NCBI GenBank assembly: GCA_963855995.1
Contig: OY979719.1
Coordinates: forward strand, 7,006,001-7,070,000
Direction of reading: 5' to 3'
Source of the DNA: Muricea muricata
Taxonomy: Eukaryota > Cnidaria > Anthozoa > Malacalcyonacea > Plexauridae
Length of the DNA: 64,000 nucleotides
Under the pieces are notes generated by a model that ran no database searches, was not told the origin of the DNA, and worked only from the letters and a program-made list of their open reading frames with translations. Made by a program: the position numbers and the translations under genes. Of the stretch, positions 13,238 to 24,429 are shown piece after piece (position 1 is the first letter of the stretch; the number at the start of each line of letters is the position of its first letter).

Positions 13238-14270
13238 TTTTTTCTTTTAGAGCTTCCCTGTTAAGCTGTTTATCATAAGCGCAATGGCGATTGTGTCGCG
13301 TTGTGTTAAGAAAATGACGTCACAACCTCTTAAATACTAGTGGCAAATATTTTAATGGCGGACGCCAATTTCACCACTTTCGAAGGCTTTTATCAGCGGG
13401 ACTATTTGTTCGAATCGAGCAAAATTTTGAATACTAATTAATTATCTATATCTTAATTATTTAGACATAAAATTTGGACAAAATTCGAAGGTCAATTTTC
13501 ATCTCATGGTGACACTTTAACCCAACCTGATAGATCATTTTGAGTTCGCAAACGATCAAAATTTACTTGAAATGCGTACAAGCAAAAACAAAAAACATTG
13601 TAAATAACTGTTGAAAACATGTAGCTATAATATCACTATAATAACGTCATCATTTTGAAATGCTAATAAAATCCACTTGGTTTAGTGTCCTTACTTTTTA
13701 TAAACAATCATTTTGTAGTGATTTAAAAGAGATTTAGCCATTAACTTTGGAATTTTGGGCAATGACCAAGGATTTTTTTACCTTTTGCTTACGTCAGCAA
13801 ATTTTAAATCGTCTATAACGGCGAAATGAAAGAGATAAAGAGCGAGAACTCTTCAGATCTGTACTCTCCATACTCGAAAGTAGTAAGTTATTATACAATT
13901 ATTTAGTTCCACTGGGTGCACTGCGGAATTTGTATCCTAGGCTGTTTTCCACTTCATGGCAAACGGCCTATTTGTTTTACCAAGGAATTTTCTCCTTTTG
14001 GACTATTCACAATGTTCAGATCTGATATACACACGATCCTGACATAATGGGTCCTATTTCCCATAAAACGTTCGCTCACTTGGCGTTGTGTGTCTCATGA
14101 CACTACTGGCGCCACACGAGAGACCGGGATCTTTACGGAAGGACACTGTGTGTTCCTCTTTACTTAAACCTTCAAAAACTTGATATGGATGTATTCTTTG
14201 ATGACCTTTGTGTTCACTGTATATATAATGTCAGTTAGCAACAGGAAAGTTAGGTGCAGAACGGACCAAC
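13238..14270. other. Intergenic sequence upstream of the gene block
   Basis: AT-rich, with no recognisable ORF, repeat end or TIR. The 150 bp upstream of 13237 contain GCGCAATGGCGATTG and a GACGTCAC (CRE-like) motif near 13316, so a minus-strand promoter could lie here, but nothing proves it. I see no counterpart in the second copy at 41 kb. Confidence 0.4.
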
Positions 14271-14310
14271 ATGGAGAGCTTTGGTTGGGTATAAGGTGTT
14301 GGGTATAAAC

Positions 14311-14631
14311 TCAAAAACTATACTGTCCGTAACGTCTTTCTTGGATTATAAAGTTTCGATACACTACTGGGAAAGAAACGTCGATAATCTGCGGGGCAAG
14401 CTCGCGTCTGCGGGCAACAGCAGCTAAAGGAGGTCTGCTCTTTACTGGATTATTTAAGGATGGGATTGCTCCACGAGCTAGTATTTCACGAGTAGAACCT
14501 GAAAAAACAACACTTACTGTGAAACAAATGAATGCTGTCAAGACCAATGTTAACCATTGATTGTGCGCGTCTTTACACAACCAACAATTAGCACTTTTGT
14601 TGGTTTTCCCTGAGTCTGTTATCCTCACCAA
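14311..14631 (-). pseudogene. Membrane-anchor exon-like fragment, duplicated at 41985-42180
   Basis: The minus strand reads SGKTNKSANCWLCKDAHNQW, then the hydrophobic TLVLTAFICFTVSVVFSG, consistent with a short cytoplasmic N-terminus and one transmembrane helix. The paralogous stretch at 41985-42180 keeps the same pattern with changes (CKDVHNQWFTLVLIVSICL). Neither can be followed into a complete gene. I do not recognise the family. It may be a gene fragment carried inside the repeated unit. Confidence 0.4.
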
Positions 14632-14811
14632 CCAGCCTTGTTTTGTGTCATTTGATGCAAACAGAACTAACTATTTGCATCTGTGCAAAGCTTGGTAGTG
14701 AAGGCAATAGCGTTGGAGAAAATTTCGATCAATGGTGTTCAATGAAAAGCTTGGTTATTTTGTATTAAAGCATTAATGTAACAAAAGTTCATAGTATTTG
14801 AATCTTATATA

Positions 14812-15129
14812 CAGGGTGAGTAAAAAAAAACTGATGCCCTTTCAAATTCAAATTAGCCGCGAATTTCATTACGGAACATTAAGTATTCCCATAGGTATAC
14901 AGAGAACAGATCGTGACTAAGTACACAGTACAGATCAACGTCTGTCAAATTGCAAGAATGCAATGCTGCTAGTTTGAATTTCAATAGTATAAGTTTTTTT
15001 ACTCATCCTGTACTGTGTACTTAGTCACGATCTGTTCTCTGTATACCTATGGGAATACTTAACGTTCCGTATTGAAATTCGCGGCTAATTTGAATTTGAA
15101 AGGGCATCAGTTTTTTTTTACTCACCCTG
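14812..15129. mobile_element. 318-bp mariner-like MITE, TA TSD
   Basis: The ends are CAGGGTGAGTAAAAAAAAAC and its inverse, with inverted arms of about 120 bp, flanked by TA (14810-14811 and 15130-15131). The paralogous site near 42365 (AATCTTATA|GTTTATGATTCC) is empty. An internal ACTCATCCTGTA at 15001 looks like a second mariner end, suggesting a nested or rearranged copy. Confidence 0.92.
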
Positions 15130-17290
15130 TAGTTTCTTGAGTCCAATCTTAAATACAATGCGTTAGACCTTGTAAAATCACTATTTTACAAAGCTGCATA
15201 GATACTGTAATTTATATATTACGTAGGTATTTGCAGCAATATAATCTATATAGTACCGTGTCAATTTACGAGTCTTTAACAAATTTTGGTGACTAACAAA
15301 TTTCATATAAACAAAGATTTCCCGTTGTAGTAGGTAATATTTCACCGAGTATTCTCAAGGGCCGTGACCTGACAGTTCAGTTGCGCACCGAGATGTAAAT
15401 CTCAATCGTGAAATATTAGATAAATTAAAATAAGAATTAGTATGCTTACAACACTCATATCGTTCTTTCCTAAAATGCTTTTCACACGCATACCCGTTCC
15501 CGCTATTGATTTGTCGACGCAAACTGTCGTCCACAACACGGTCCTTCGTGATCACGCTTATCCAAGCTTCGCGCGTTTTCTTTGATAATTCATCTGTCTC
15601 TGCAGGAATTTTAAAGATTCACACTCCACTGTGCTTTCGACCTGTCACGAAACCATATATTTAGCAATTTTTCCTGGTATTGCGAAAAAATCGCCTAAAT
15701 ACGATGATTTTAAGTTCCCTCAGCTAGATTTGTGTATAGTATATAAAGACCTTCTCGAATGCACTTTGGTTTCCACGTGACCAAAGACAATGAGTTCTTT
15801 AGTCACGTGATCGTACCTTCCAAACCCTCTCATATTAAATATGTTTATGGATTGCCCGAAACCTGTGAGAAAATATTTTTTCTGCGAACCACACTTTTTC
15901 TCCACGTCCACTATATCATGAAATTCAATTAGCCTGCATTATATAGATTGCATTATATACCGGTAGATTGCATGAGATAAACTGTAGCAGACTGCGTTAG
16001 ACTTCATTACCCTGTACGCATCGTACTTTATTATAGACACATTACTAGACCACCAGTGACATCGTGATCGTTTTCTAAAATTTAGAACGTACAAAGAATG
16101 AGCGTTTATTGCAATTAAATTAATTAAATTCATACCTCATCCCAAAACTCCGCTGTGGGGTAGTATTTTCTTTATGACCTCTCGCTTGGGGCTTATCTAC
16201 AATATTTTGATATCACTGGTTATTTTTATATAAAATGATTTTTTTCTTAATTTTTTAGAACAATGTCGTATGAATGAAGGTATGTTGAGGCTAAATTTTG
16301 GTAACCATTATTATTTTTTGATTTTTTAACAGAAATGTATGTAATTGCGATACGAAATCGCATACGTTAGCCTGCATTTGACAGTCTTATATTGTATTGA
16401 CCTGCATTCAAAGGCGTTCTGTGGATGTGACAAAACTCTCAAGCGAAAAAGTTACTAGGTCTACAACAATCCCGCCCATTCTTACTATAGGTATAGACGC
16501 CGAGAACGAACGGAATAACTATTGAGGATTTTTCATAACCTAAATCAAAAGCCTTAACTAGGAACGTCCAACATTTGTCTCTATCGATTAAATTGTGGAA
16601 TATCCTGCTAGATTTTCATATAGTAAAGCCTTCTTGAAGGCACTTTGGCTTCCACGTGACCAGAGGCAATGAGTTTTTAGTCACGTGATCGTACCTTCCA
16701 TACCTTCCCTTTACATTAACTATGTTTATGGATTGCCAGAACATTTTGAGAATTTTTTTGTCTGCGAACCATGCACACTTTTCCTCCTCGTTCATTATAT
16801 CATACGGTAATTAGCCTGCATTATATGGATTGCATGAGATAAACTGTAGCAGACTGAATTAGACTTCATTACCCTGTACGCATCGTACTTTATTATAGAA
16901 CACATTACTAGACCACTATTGACATCATGATCGTTTTCTAAAAGTTAAAACGTACAAAGAATTAGTGTTTATTGCTCATACTTCATGTTAGGTGTACAAC
17001 AATCCAACCCATTCTTACTATAGGTATAGACGCCGAGAACGAACGCAATAACTGTTGAGGATTTTTCATTACCTAAATCAAAAGCCTTAACTAGGAACGT
17101 TCAGACACATGACCAGATATAGATGATAAATATAATTAATACTACGTACAAATAATGAATGTTTATGAGTGTAATGATAAGAATATTTTCATGAGGTGAA
17201 ACGTGGAATATTCCAGTCCCATTTCGTATAATGTGGTCAAGTTAGATTTTATTAAAAGTTATTCATAAGTAGAGTTCCAGTCACAAAAGA
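15130..17290. repeat. Decayed tandem repeat units (two), paralogous to 42370-45160
   Basis: Each unit carries in order a CACGTG pair (15774/15804 and 16653/16682), GCATGAGATAAACTGTAGCAG, a LINE C-terminal fragment (ACAACAATCCCGCCC to GTGGAATATCC) and, in unit 1, a 21-nt exon-like segment (16259-16279) between TTTTTTAG and GTATGT. The second copy has the same two units at about 42960-43860 and 44300-45000. No intact ORF is present. Confidence 0.65.
15440..15600 (-). pseudogene. THAP-like zinc-finger exon, duplicated near 42680-42840
   Basis: After the acceptor ATTCCTGCAG the minus strand reads ETDELSKKTREAWISVITKD, then NSGNGYACEKHFRKERYECC, followed by GTAAGC. A central Trp with AWISVI and a late C-x2-H (CEKHF) resemble the second half of a THAP C2CH DNA-binding domain. 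The first Cys pair would be in an upstream exon that I cannot find. The copy at 42680-42840 keeps the same splice signals but has a stop in place of one residue, so at least that one is dead. Confidence 0.5.
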
Positions 17291-17294
17291 CTAC

Positions 17295-17700
17295 TGCTCT
17301 TAGACCTCTTTCGCTCAAGTTTATTCCTATCATTGGACTTGAAATGCCAGACAAATCTACCATCATTAAAGTATGGCATAAATGCGGCCTTGTAAATATG
17401 CAGTTTTGTTGTAGTGGGCTAATACTTGATTGTCAATGTCTATTTTTGAGATATCAATTTTACCTTTAGTCATCATCATAACCTGATATGTACTAAGGTT
17501 TTCTTCTAGATAGTTCGTTTTATACCTGTCACTCGTAATCTTGTCATTCTTCTCCAACATCTTTGCTGAGTCGTCAACTGTCTCATTTGAGGAATAAAGC
17601 TGATGGTCATCTGCATACATTGATTGTTCCAAAATCAAATTTTCATAAAACATGGTTTTGATAAATTTTCCAAAGAACTGATCCAGAGGAACATTCTGGG
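17295..17700 (-). pseudogene. LINE reverse transcriptase fragment with YADD motif
   Basis: The minus-strand frame holds QSMYADDHQLYS (RT catalytic loop) followed by late-RT sequence ending LQGRIYAIL. A frameshifted continuation resembles KAAFMPYF and VWHF. Flanks match 41640-41870, where the sister LINE fragment lies. It is a short, dead piece. Confidence 0.65.
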
Positions 17701-17743
17701 CAACCTGGACACCAAAATTTAATGAGTTACTTATAAAACAACT

Positions 17744-17898
17744 AATGAATGATTTTATTCGTGCAATGGTAAGAATATTTTCGTTCGGTGGAAGATGGAA
17801 TGTTTCATTCAACTAGGCTATCGCCTCGTTCAATGGAACATTCCATCTTTCAACTCATGAAGATATTCTTACCATTGCACGAATAAAAAACATTCATT
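17744..17898. mobile_element. Hairpin (fold-back) MITE, about 155 bp
   Basis: Two inverted arms of about 65 bp (AATGAATGATTTTATTCGTG ... CACGAATAAAAAACATTCATT-type) surround a loop around GGCTATCGCCTCG. The same hairpin recurs at 45169-45316. Confidence 0.75.
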
Positions 17899-18369
17899 AT
17901 TTGTATAATTATAACCGGCAAATCTTTCTCAACCTCAGATGTCTTAACAGTGATTGCAAATGTTTAGCGGACTGACAGTAAAGTCGTTTTAATTAACTGA
18001 ACATATGTTTCAAACATCGGTCATCCTGATAATCAGAACTGCCGCATATCAGTAGAAGAAGTTGAAAATTACTTCAGTCACATAATTCTTTCAGTATAGT
18101 CTTAAATATTTCTAAAATTCCCAGTTGGACGGATTGTCGAGGGAGGGAAAATGCGTTTTTTTATGTTGGAAGACGTCGGGAGGGAATGCTCAAGCTAAAT
18201 TTTTCAGCAATTTATTATTTTTAATGTTTTATCAGACATTTAAAACGCTTGGGGTTTTTGTGACTCTATAAGCAACTAGAAATTGATGACAAAAATTTAG
18301 TTGTCTGATTGCTTGTATTATAGACTGCATTGCAATATTAAATAGGCTGCGTTAAACCATTGTCCGGTA
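17899..18369. repeat. Duplicated non-coding segment (paralogous to 45317-45840)
   Basis: It matches base for base over long runs, for example CAGTAGAAGAAGTTGAAAAT. I see no gene in it. Confidence 0.6.
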
Positions 18370-19090
18370 AATATGACGAAATTCTCACGCCTTGAAAAAG
18401 ACATTTATATCCTTAGTGATTTGAATTGTAATGTCATTAACAACAGCGATAGCGGTGCTATGGCTCTGTTTGACTTTTGTTCGTCGTTTTACCTCAAAGA
18501 ATTAATAAACATACCGGCAAGAATAACTGAATCATCTGAAACTTTGACTGATATTGTTTTGGTCACAAACAAAAGCATGCCGGCGTGACACCGGTCTCTA
18601 TCAGTGATCATCATTTGGTGTATATAACCCTCAATTTCAAGAAAGTTTTCGCTAAACCAGTTTACATATCATATCGCAGTTATAAACATTATGACGCTGA
18701 TTCATTCGTACAGGATATTTCTGACGTTCCGTGGGCAGTTATAGATGATCTTAATGATTTTGAGGACAGGCTGAATGCCTTTCATATGCTTTTCAACTCA
18801 ATGCTTGACAAGCATGCCGCTATCAAACGTGTTAAGCTGAGGACCCGCCCTAGCCCCTTCGTAACAGATGAGATAAAGGTATTAATGCAAACTAGGGATG
18901 AGTGGCGTAGACTGGCCGAGAAAACCAATAATTCCAATGCCTGGTCAACATATAGATTGTTAAAGTGTGAAGTAAGGTGTGAGTTGAGAGAGGCTGAGAA
19001 GGAGTTGTTACGAAACAAATAAAAGAAAACCCTAATGATTCGGGCTGTTTATGGAAAGTCATTCGCTCATGCCTTCCAAAGAAAGTAGCT
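18370..19090 (+). pseudogene. LINE endonuclease C-terminus and linker fragment
   Basis: Two overlapping frames (18373-18588 and 18585-19022) give an APE-type endonuclease tail: LSDLNCN (metal/phosphate site), LTDIVLVTN and SISDHHLV (the catalytic SDH motif). A linker follows, with FVTDEIKVLMQTRDEWRRLA and a piece resembling the LWKVIRSCLPKK region. A frameshift at about 18587 separates the parts. No RT follows: the plus-strand Gypsy begins within 200 bp. The product would be part of a CR1/L2-like ORF2. Confidence 0.75.
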
Positions 19091-19258
19091 GTCGTCAAAA
19101 CGTAGCATATATAAAGTAAAGCGTTTTTGTGAAACGTTATTACGCAATTGCTGACCTGAGAGGACGGAGATCTTTTAGACTAGAAAAGCTTACTTGTGAT
19201 CAGCTATATTTCCGAGTATTTTAATACTATTTTTGATAATAAATTACGTTTTTTACAC

Positions 19259-19270
19259 TGGTGGCAGCGG
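19259..19270 (+). promoter_or_regulatory. Primer binding site, tRNA-Leu (AAG-like)
   Basis: TGGTGGCAGCGG sits one base after an LTR-like TTACA end. It is complementary to the CCGCTGCCACCA 3' end typical of tRNA-Leu (AAG). The match stops after 12 bases. Confidence 0.65.
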
Positions 19271-19276
19271 AAAACG

Positions 19277-21030
19277 ATGGAAGAACAACAAGAGCTAAGG
19301 TTAGAAGTTCAAAGACGTACCAATCTTGTCGAAGAGAGGCAGAAACCGGATGACGAGACAACGCCATCGACGGCGACGAGTTTTGTGCCGAGATTAACAA
19401 CTGGAATGATGCTCAATGTTGTCAACAACTAGCTGTTTCGCTTCGAGGCAGAGCACAACGAATTTACTTGTCATTGCAAGACGGCGAAAAGCCAACTTTT
19501 GAGCTGATGGTAAAAGCACTTCAAGCTAAGATTCAGCCCGAGCAACAACGAAAAGTGCACAAGCTATCCTTCAGCGCCAGAAGAGGAAAGAATGGCGAGG
19601 ACCGAGGGGATCGTGGATTTGGCAACCGACCTGAGACAACTTGCTGCCTTGGCATATCAAAACACTGAAAATTCGCGTGAAGAAGAGATCGTTGAGCAGT
19701 TTATCCGTGCACTTGACACCAAAGAATTGCGTGTTAGCATGAATCAAAGTGACCCAAAAACCTTGGATGAAGCTGTAAACGTTGCCTTAAGGTTGGAAAG
19801 TATCCATCTTGCTGTAATTCAAAATAATGCAAAAATCAATATGGCGGAAATGTTAGAGAACCACATAGAGATTGTAAAAAAATAGAGGGGGCATCGTAGG
19901 ATAAATTCAGTCAAACGAAAGGGACAAATTGAAGCATGCTAATGGGGGCCGAATTTAAGACCCGGATGTATAGTTGTGCGCCTATTGGCTGGTTATCGAC
20001 TTTTCACAGCAAGAGAATGAGAAAGCTCGAGAAAAAACTTTTTTCCGATTTTTTCACACTCAAAGTTTTTTATGTAAAAACAAAGGTGAAGATGTTAAAG
20101 ATTAGTGCGGGATTGCTTTAAACGTTTTAAATTTTGTGTTTTGGATGCAAGATAAAGTTGGGTGTGTTTAATATTTATTGTGAGCGAAAATGCAATTTTT
20201 GTATTCGAAAAAGTAGTTGACACTTGGTCTAGATCGCAGTATTGTGATTGTACAACTTGTTGCACTTCTAAAACAATTTTGATAACTGTTTGAAGGCAAA
20301 AGGTTCAATTTGTATCCAGATGTTGGTTAATTTGGCAGATATTTTACAAACCCTCGCTGCAAAAAGCCGGTCGAAAACTGGTTGCTATGCATTGCTAGGG
20401 AGAACCTAAGGTTGAAAAACTCCTTTGTTTACACAAAAAAATGGCTGTCTGCACCTAAAATTACAAAAACTAGAAAGCTACAACATATTTTCTCATTATA
20501 GCCAATATCTGTGTGCATCATGGTCATATAAACAAGCAAAAATTGACAAAAATTGTGTGCTTTCATCGCTATACATCCGGGATTTAAGTTTGGCCCCCAT
20601 TAGATTTGTTCAATTTGTCCCGAGATTCGTCCCCAGATGCCGCCTCTATTGATTTATAATCTCTACGGGGAACCATGACAACGAGAGAGAAACCGCTGAT
20701 CTAAACACGGCAGGCGCCAAAACAGAAAATGGGCCAATACCAGCTTGGGCGAAGATATATTTTAATCAGCGAGTGCGCCTTTTGGAAAGGATGAATTCTT
20801 TGGTTATGGATAATTCCAAACCCAAACAGAAGAAAGCTAACGTTCAATGCTATAAATGCGGCAAGTATGGTCATTACGCTAGAGAATATCGATTAAGTGC
20901 ACCGAGTCAGGGAAACGCCAAGATCCCGCCCGCGCCGCACTGTACACACAGAAACCCCAGAAATAAGCAAGATAGCCAGTGCAACGGACGACAGTACAAT
21001 ATTTGTAAACTGTCGAGTAAATCGATATTA
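19277..21030 (+). pseudogene. Gag of plus-strand Gypsy, split by an 804-bp element
   Basis: Starts ATGGAAGAACAACAAGAGC. Frames 19277-19432, 19468-19668 and 19592-19863 together cover capsid-like sequence with EEIVEQFIRALDTKELR and DPKTLDEAVNVALRLE. After the inserted element the frame resumes with KPKQKKANVQCYKCGKYGHY. The CCHC knuckle reads CYKCGKYGHYAREY, so the last Cys is Tyr and zinc binding should fail. The insertion and its TSD leave the flanking reading frame compatible, which suggests gag was still open there when the element landed. Confidence 0.8.
19864..20667. mobile_element. 804-bp TIR element (hAT-like), in Gypsy gag
   Basis: The ends CATAGAGATT and AATCTCTACG form the start of imperfect TIRs extending about 100 bp (shared blocks GGGACAAATTGAA and AATGGGGGCC). 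The flanking 8-bp repeat is GAGAACCA at 19856-19863 and GGGAACCA at 20668-20675, one mismatch. An 8-bp TSD and CA-starting ends fit hAT. No transposase ORF is present. Confidence 0.8.
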
Positions 21031-22809
21031 CAGTACTGCCAAGAAATAACTTAACACTTCGTCTACCCGCGGGCGCCCGAGGGCTCCCCGCGTCCACCGT
21101 CTAAGCTGCCCGCGTCCGGCCCGCAGTTCGCCCGCAGGCTGCCTGCGGTTGGCCCGCGTTTTGCGTCTGTGCTTCCCGCGTCTTCCCCGCGGGCTGCGTC
21201 CAGCAATTGTGTGTGTGCTGGACGCAGTCTTCGTAACACCTTCGGAAAAAGACGAACTCTATAAGAGCATGTTCGGGACTATATCTTTATATAACTCTAT
21301 AATAGCACGATTCGTAAAATCCGCGTATAGCAAAACAGGATTTTGGTTTATGAGCTAATATCTTGCATTCTAGCGAAAAACTGCTTTGTTTTGGAGCGAA
21401 TACAATAATTTTAAACGGAGAACGTCTAAGTATAAATTGTCGTTGTCATAAAAACATGTTGTCCATGTCGCGCGGTCATACACGTCATGTTGCTCAAATG
21501 ATATCTTAAGATATTTTTACTCGTTCGTTTAAATTTATGTACCGCCAGTTATTTCTGGCGTATTGTGTAAGTTTGCCCATCATCGATTTTAGACTAACAA
21601 AAAATTTTTGTCACTTCAGTGTTTGCACGTGTTTGAAATATGATCTTGCGTTAGCTGTTGTCGTTTCTCTTGCATAAATTACTTCAAATACGTGTCCCCC
21701 GTGGCCGTGCTCACTTGAACTTACACCGTCAAAAATATAAAAAATCTTTTTATATAATCTATTTAAGACCTTACAATGAAAGTCTGGCGATGACTCATTT
21801 TTTCGATCAGAACAAGTTTTACTTTGAACAACAGTGGCTTGTGTTGAAATTTTAAGTCTGTATATATATAACCCAATTTTCAGAACATCATAAAATTCAA
21901 GTATATGCAATTCCAAATTAAATAGGTGAGGAATACAAGAAACAAATACAGCGACGTTATAAGGCATTAGAGACCTTAAGATTGTCGTTTACGGCAAACG
22001 GCTAACGTCAGACACTTTGTTTGCTATAAAAGCAAAATCATTGACGGTGAAATGTATTACATATACGATTTATTCAAAATACCGAAAATTACGTACAGAT
22101 ACACCTTGTTTAACTACACTTAGAAACTTGGCGGCTGATATTAAATGATTTTCTGCTCACATAGCTTGACGTTTGACTTGTGTGCTGTTTGACGTTTGCA
22201 TTTTACAATTGGACGGCTAGACAAGCTCACAGCCGTTCACTGCAAACATCGAACGTCAACTCGAACGTCAAGCGATGGATGCCCCAAATTGTTTCACATC
22301 CGTTATAACGTTTCGGTGATCATACAAGGTGTCTTAGTGCACTATTTTAGATTCTTATAATAAATCTTATGGCTGGAACATTCCACGGTTCATGATTTTG
22401 ATTTCATTACAAAAGAATTTGTTGAGGTTAGTCGTTTGCCGTAGACGGCAATCTTAAGGTCTCTATTACCGGGAAATTGGTACCCGGCAGTATTATAATC
22501 CAAAAAATGGCCCTCGTTTGAAACGTTGAAAATTCGTTGCTATTCACAGCGCCGGGATGTTTAACAAATACTCGTTCGTATCCACGAAATCGGCAAGGCA
22601 CGACATTTTCCGACGGTATCTAAAGATAAAAATCTCTCTGCGTCCGATCGCCCGCGGACGCAAAGTGGACGCAGTTGCGAGCGCCCGCAGACGCAGAGTG
22701 GACGCAACGCAGACGCGCGGCAGACGCAGCACGGACGCACCCGCACACAGGACGCAAAATGCCCGCGTCTTGGACGCGGTTTTTGTTAAGTTATTTCTTG
22801 GCAGTACTG
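21031..22809. mobile_element. 1.78-kb TA-flanked element with GC-rich subterminal arrays
   Basis: 26-bp perfect TIRs start CAGTACTGCCAAGAAATAAC (21031-21056; inverse at 22784-22809) and are flanked by TA on both sides, as in Tc1/mariner-type insertions. Inside each end lie about 150-180 bp of clustered GCGTCC/GGACGC units in opposite orientation (21060-21240 and 22640-22780), far richer in GC than their surroundings. The centre holds a second TIR element (21970-22463). The 118-codon ORF at 21611-21967 (-) matches nothing I know, and no transposase is seen. Confidence 0.85.
21970..22463. mobile_element. 494-bp nested TIR element inside the 21031-22809 element
   Basis: The ends GAGACCTTAAGATTG and CAATCTTAAGGTCTC continue as imperfect inverted arms of about 40 bp (CGTTTACGGCAAACGGCTAAC-like). 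TA lies directly outside both ends (21968-21969, 22464-22465). Non-coding. Confidence 0.75.
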
Positions 22810-22811
22810 TA

Positions 22812-23097
22812 CGTGAAGACTTTGTTTGACACTTGCGCTGCCGTGATCATTATGCAGGAGGATTTACTTGCTCAAGTAAGTAGGAAGGAGACACAAGTTA
22901 GGCCGGTGACGAAAACAATTCTGGGAGCAAACAACACACCTTTAAACGTTACTGGAAGTTCCAAGGTAGACATTTCGGTGTGTGGTACTACAGTTCGTCA
23001 CGAAGTTCTAACTTGCAATGATGTCTCGCAAGTTATGCTAATTAGTGTTGATTACCTAAAACCTCAACGACTCGTGGTTGATTTTGAAAAAACAATT
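22812..23097 (+). pseudogene. Aspartic protease of plus-strand Gypsy
   Basis: The frame begins VKTLFDTCAAVI at the exact edge of the 1.78-kb element. The retropepsin triad DTG reads DTC. The later part has GANNTPLNVTGSSKVDI and VSQVMLISVDYL, typical of Gypsy proteases, where the flap and second sheet follow. A stop at 23098 ends the frame, and pol resumes only at about 23610. In between (23104-23600) the plus strand shows scattered linker pieces but no open frame. Confidence 0.65.
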
Positions 23098-23609
23098 TGA
23101 AAATTGGCTAACATGAGAAAACTTTGTTGTATTCTAACGATCGTAAAGTTTACCGAGTTACTATTGCAAAGCCTGTCGTCGTACCAGCTTATACAATGGC
23201 TACAGTTTCGTGCAAAGTGGAAAATGTTCTGTTCAAAATGGCGAAGCTGGAGTGTTAGAGCCCACATTGAGCTTCGAGGAACGTTACAAAGCTGGTATAA
23301 TGAAAGTGGCGGCAACAATTAAAAACGGGAGATACCAGTTCGGCTGTTCAATATAACACCAGTGGTCTACAAGGGAAGTAGTGTCTGACAGCTTTTTCCA
23401 TTAGTTGACAGTGAGACAAGTACGAAGAACTGCTATTTTGTCCCCGGACATGTCATTGATAATGAAACGAAAGGAATGGACGGAGGACTTTGTTCGACCG
23501 CTACAGTAGATTCGGGAAATAAAAAGTGCTTACCTAATACCAAAGAACTATTCCAATTAGGAATGATTCACTTACCGATGCCGAGAAAGAAAGTATTTAC
23601 CAAATACTT

Positions 23610-24317
23610 ATGCGTCATAGTGCAATCATCTCAAGAAACAAGGCGGACCTAGGTGAAGCTGGGGACGTCAAACATTTTATCGACACGGGTGACCATGCCC
23701 CAATTAGAGTTCCACCTCGCAGGTTGCCATTCCATAAGCGAGATGTCGTACAGAAAGAAGTAGAGCCAATGATGGCGAGTGATGTGATTGAACCTTCTTC
23801 ATCTCCTTGGTCAGCACCTGTTGCTTTAATTAAGAAAAAGGACGGTGGTGAACGTTTCTGTATTGATTATCGTAAGCTAAATTCATTTACAAAGAAAGAT
23901 GTTTATCCACTACCCAGGTGGGACGAAATCCTGGAATCATTATCTGGAGGAGCTTATTTTACACATTAAGACCTAGTACGAGGCTATTGGCAGATCAAAG
24001 TCGCGGAAAAAGGCCGAGAAAAGACTGCATTTTCCACACCTGATGAACATTACCAGTTCAAACGAATGGCCTTTGGGCTAACAAATGCACCTGCAACCTT
24101 CCAACGAGCGATGAACCCGATTTTCGCGGGACTTTCCGGGATTGATTGTCTAGTTTACTTGGACGACATTGTGGTGAATGGACAGACATTAGCGGAACAC
24201 AATCAGCGTCTCGTGAATGTACTGGAAAAACTGGAAGCAGCTGGGTTGAAATTGAATCCGAAAAAATGCGAATTGGTACAAGGACAAAGTTCTATTTTGG
24301 GGCACATTGTAAGTTGA
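23610..24317 (+). pseudogene. Reverse transcriptase of plus-strand Gypsy
   Basis: Motifs in order: HFIDTGDHAPIRVPPRRLPF, IEPSSSPWSAPVALIKKKDG, FCIDYRKLN, a TAA stop at 23967 in place of the usual SKLDL segment, RGYWQIKV, FGLTNAPATFQRAM and the active site CLVYLDDIVV. It ends ILGHIVS with a stop. The catalytic YLDD is intact, but the internal stop and truncated thumb make it a pseudogene. Family identity is secure. Confidence 0.9.
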
Positions 24318-24429
24318 AGAGGGCATTTCACCGGACCCAGGGAAGGTGAAAGTGTTACAAGATTGGCCCGTCCCCAATAACCTTGCAAATTTGCGTTCCT
24401 TTCTTTCGATCTCAGAGCGTTGATGGGGA

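Noticed and set aside
15720..15911. 63-codon minus ORF, related to 44231-44476
   Set aside because: Similar in both copies only because the repeat is duplicated; frames differ and no motif is visible.
22557..22829. Arg/Ala-rich ORFs on both strands
   Set aside because: They come from the GGACGC subterminal array; composition artefact.
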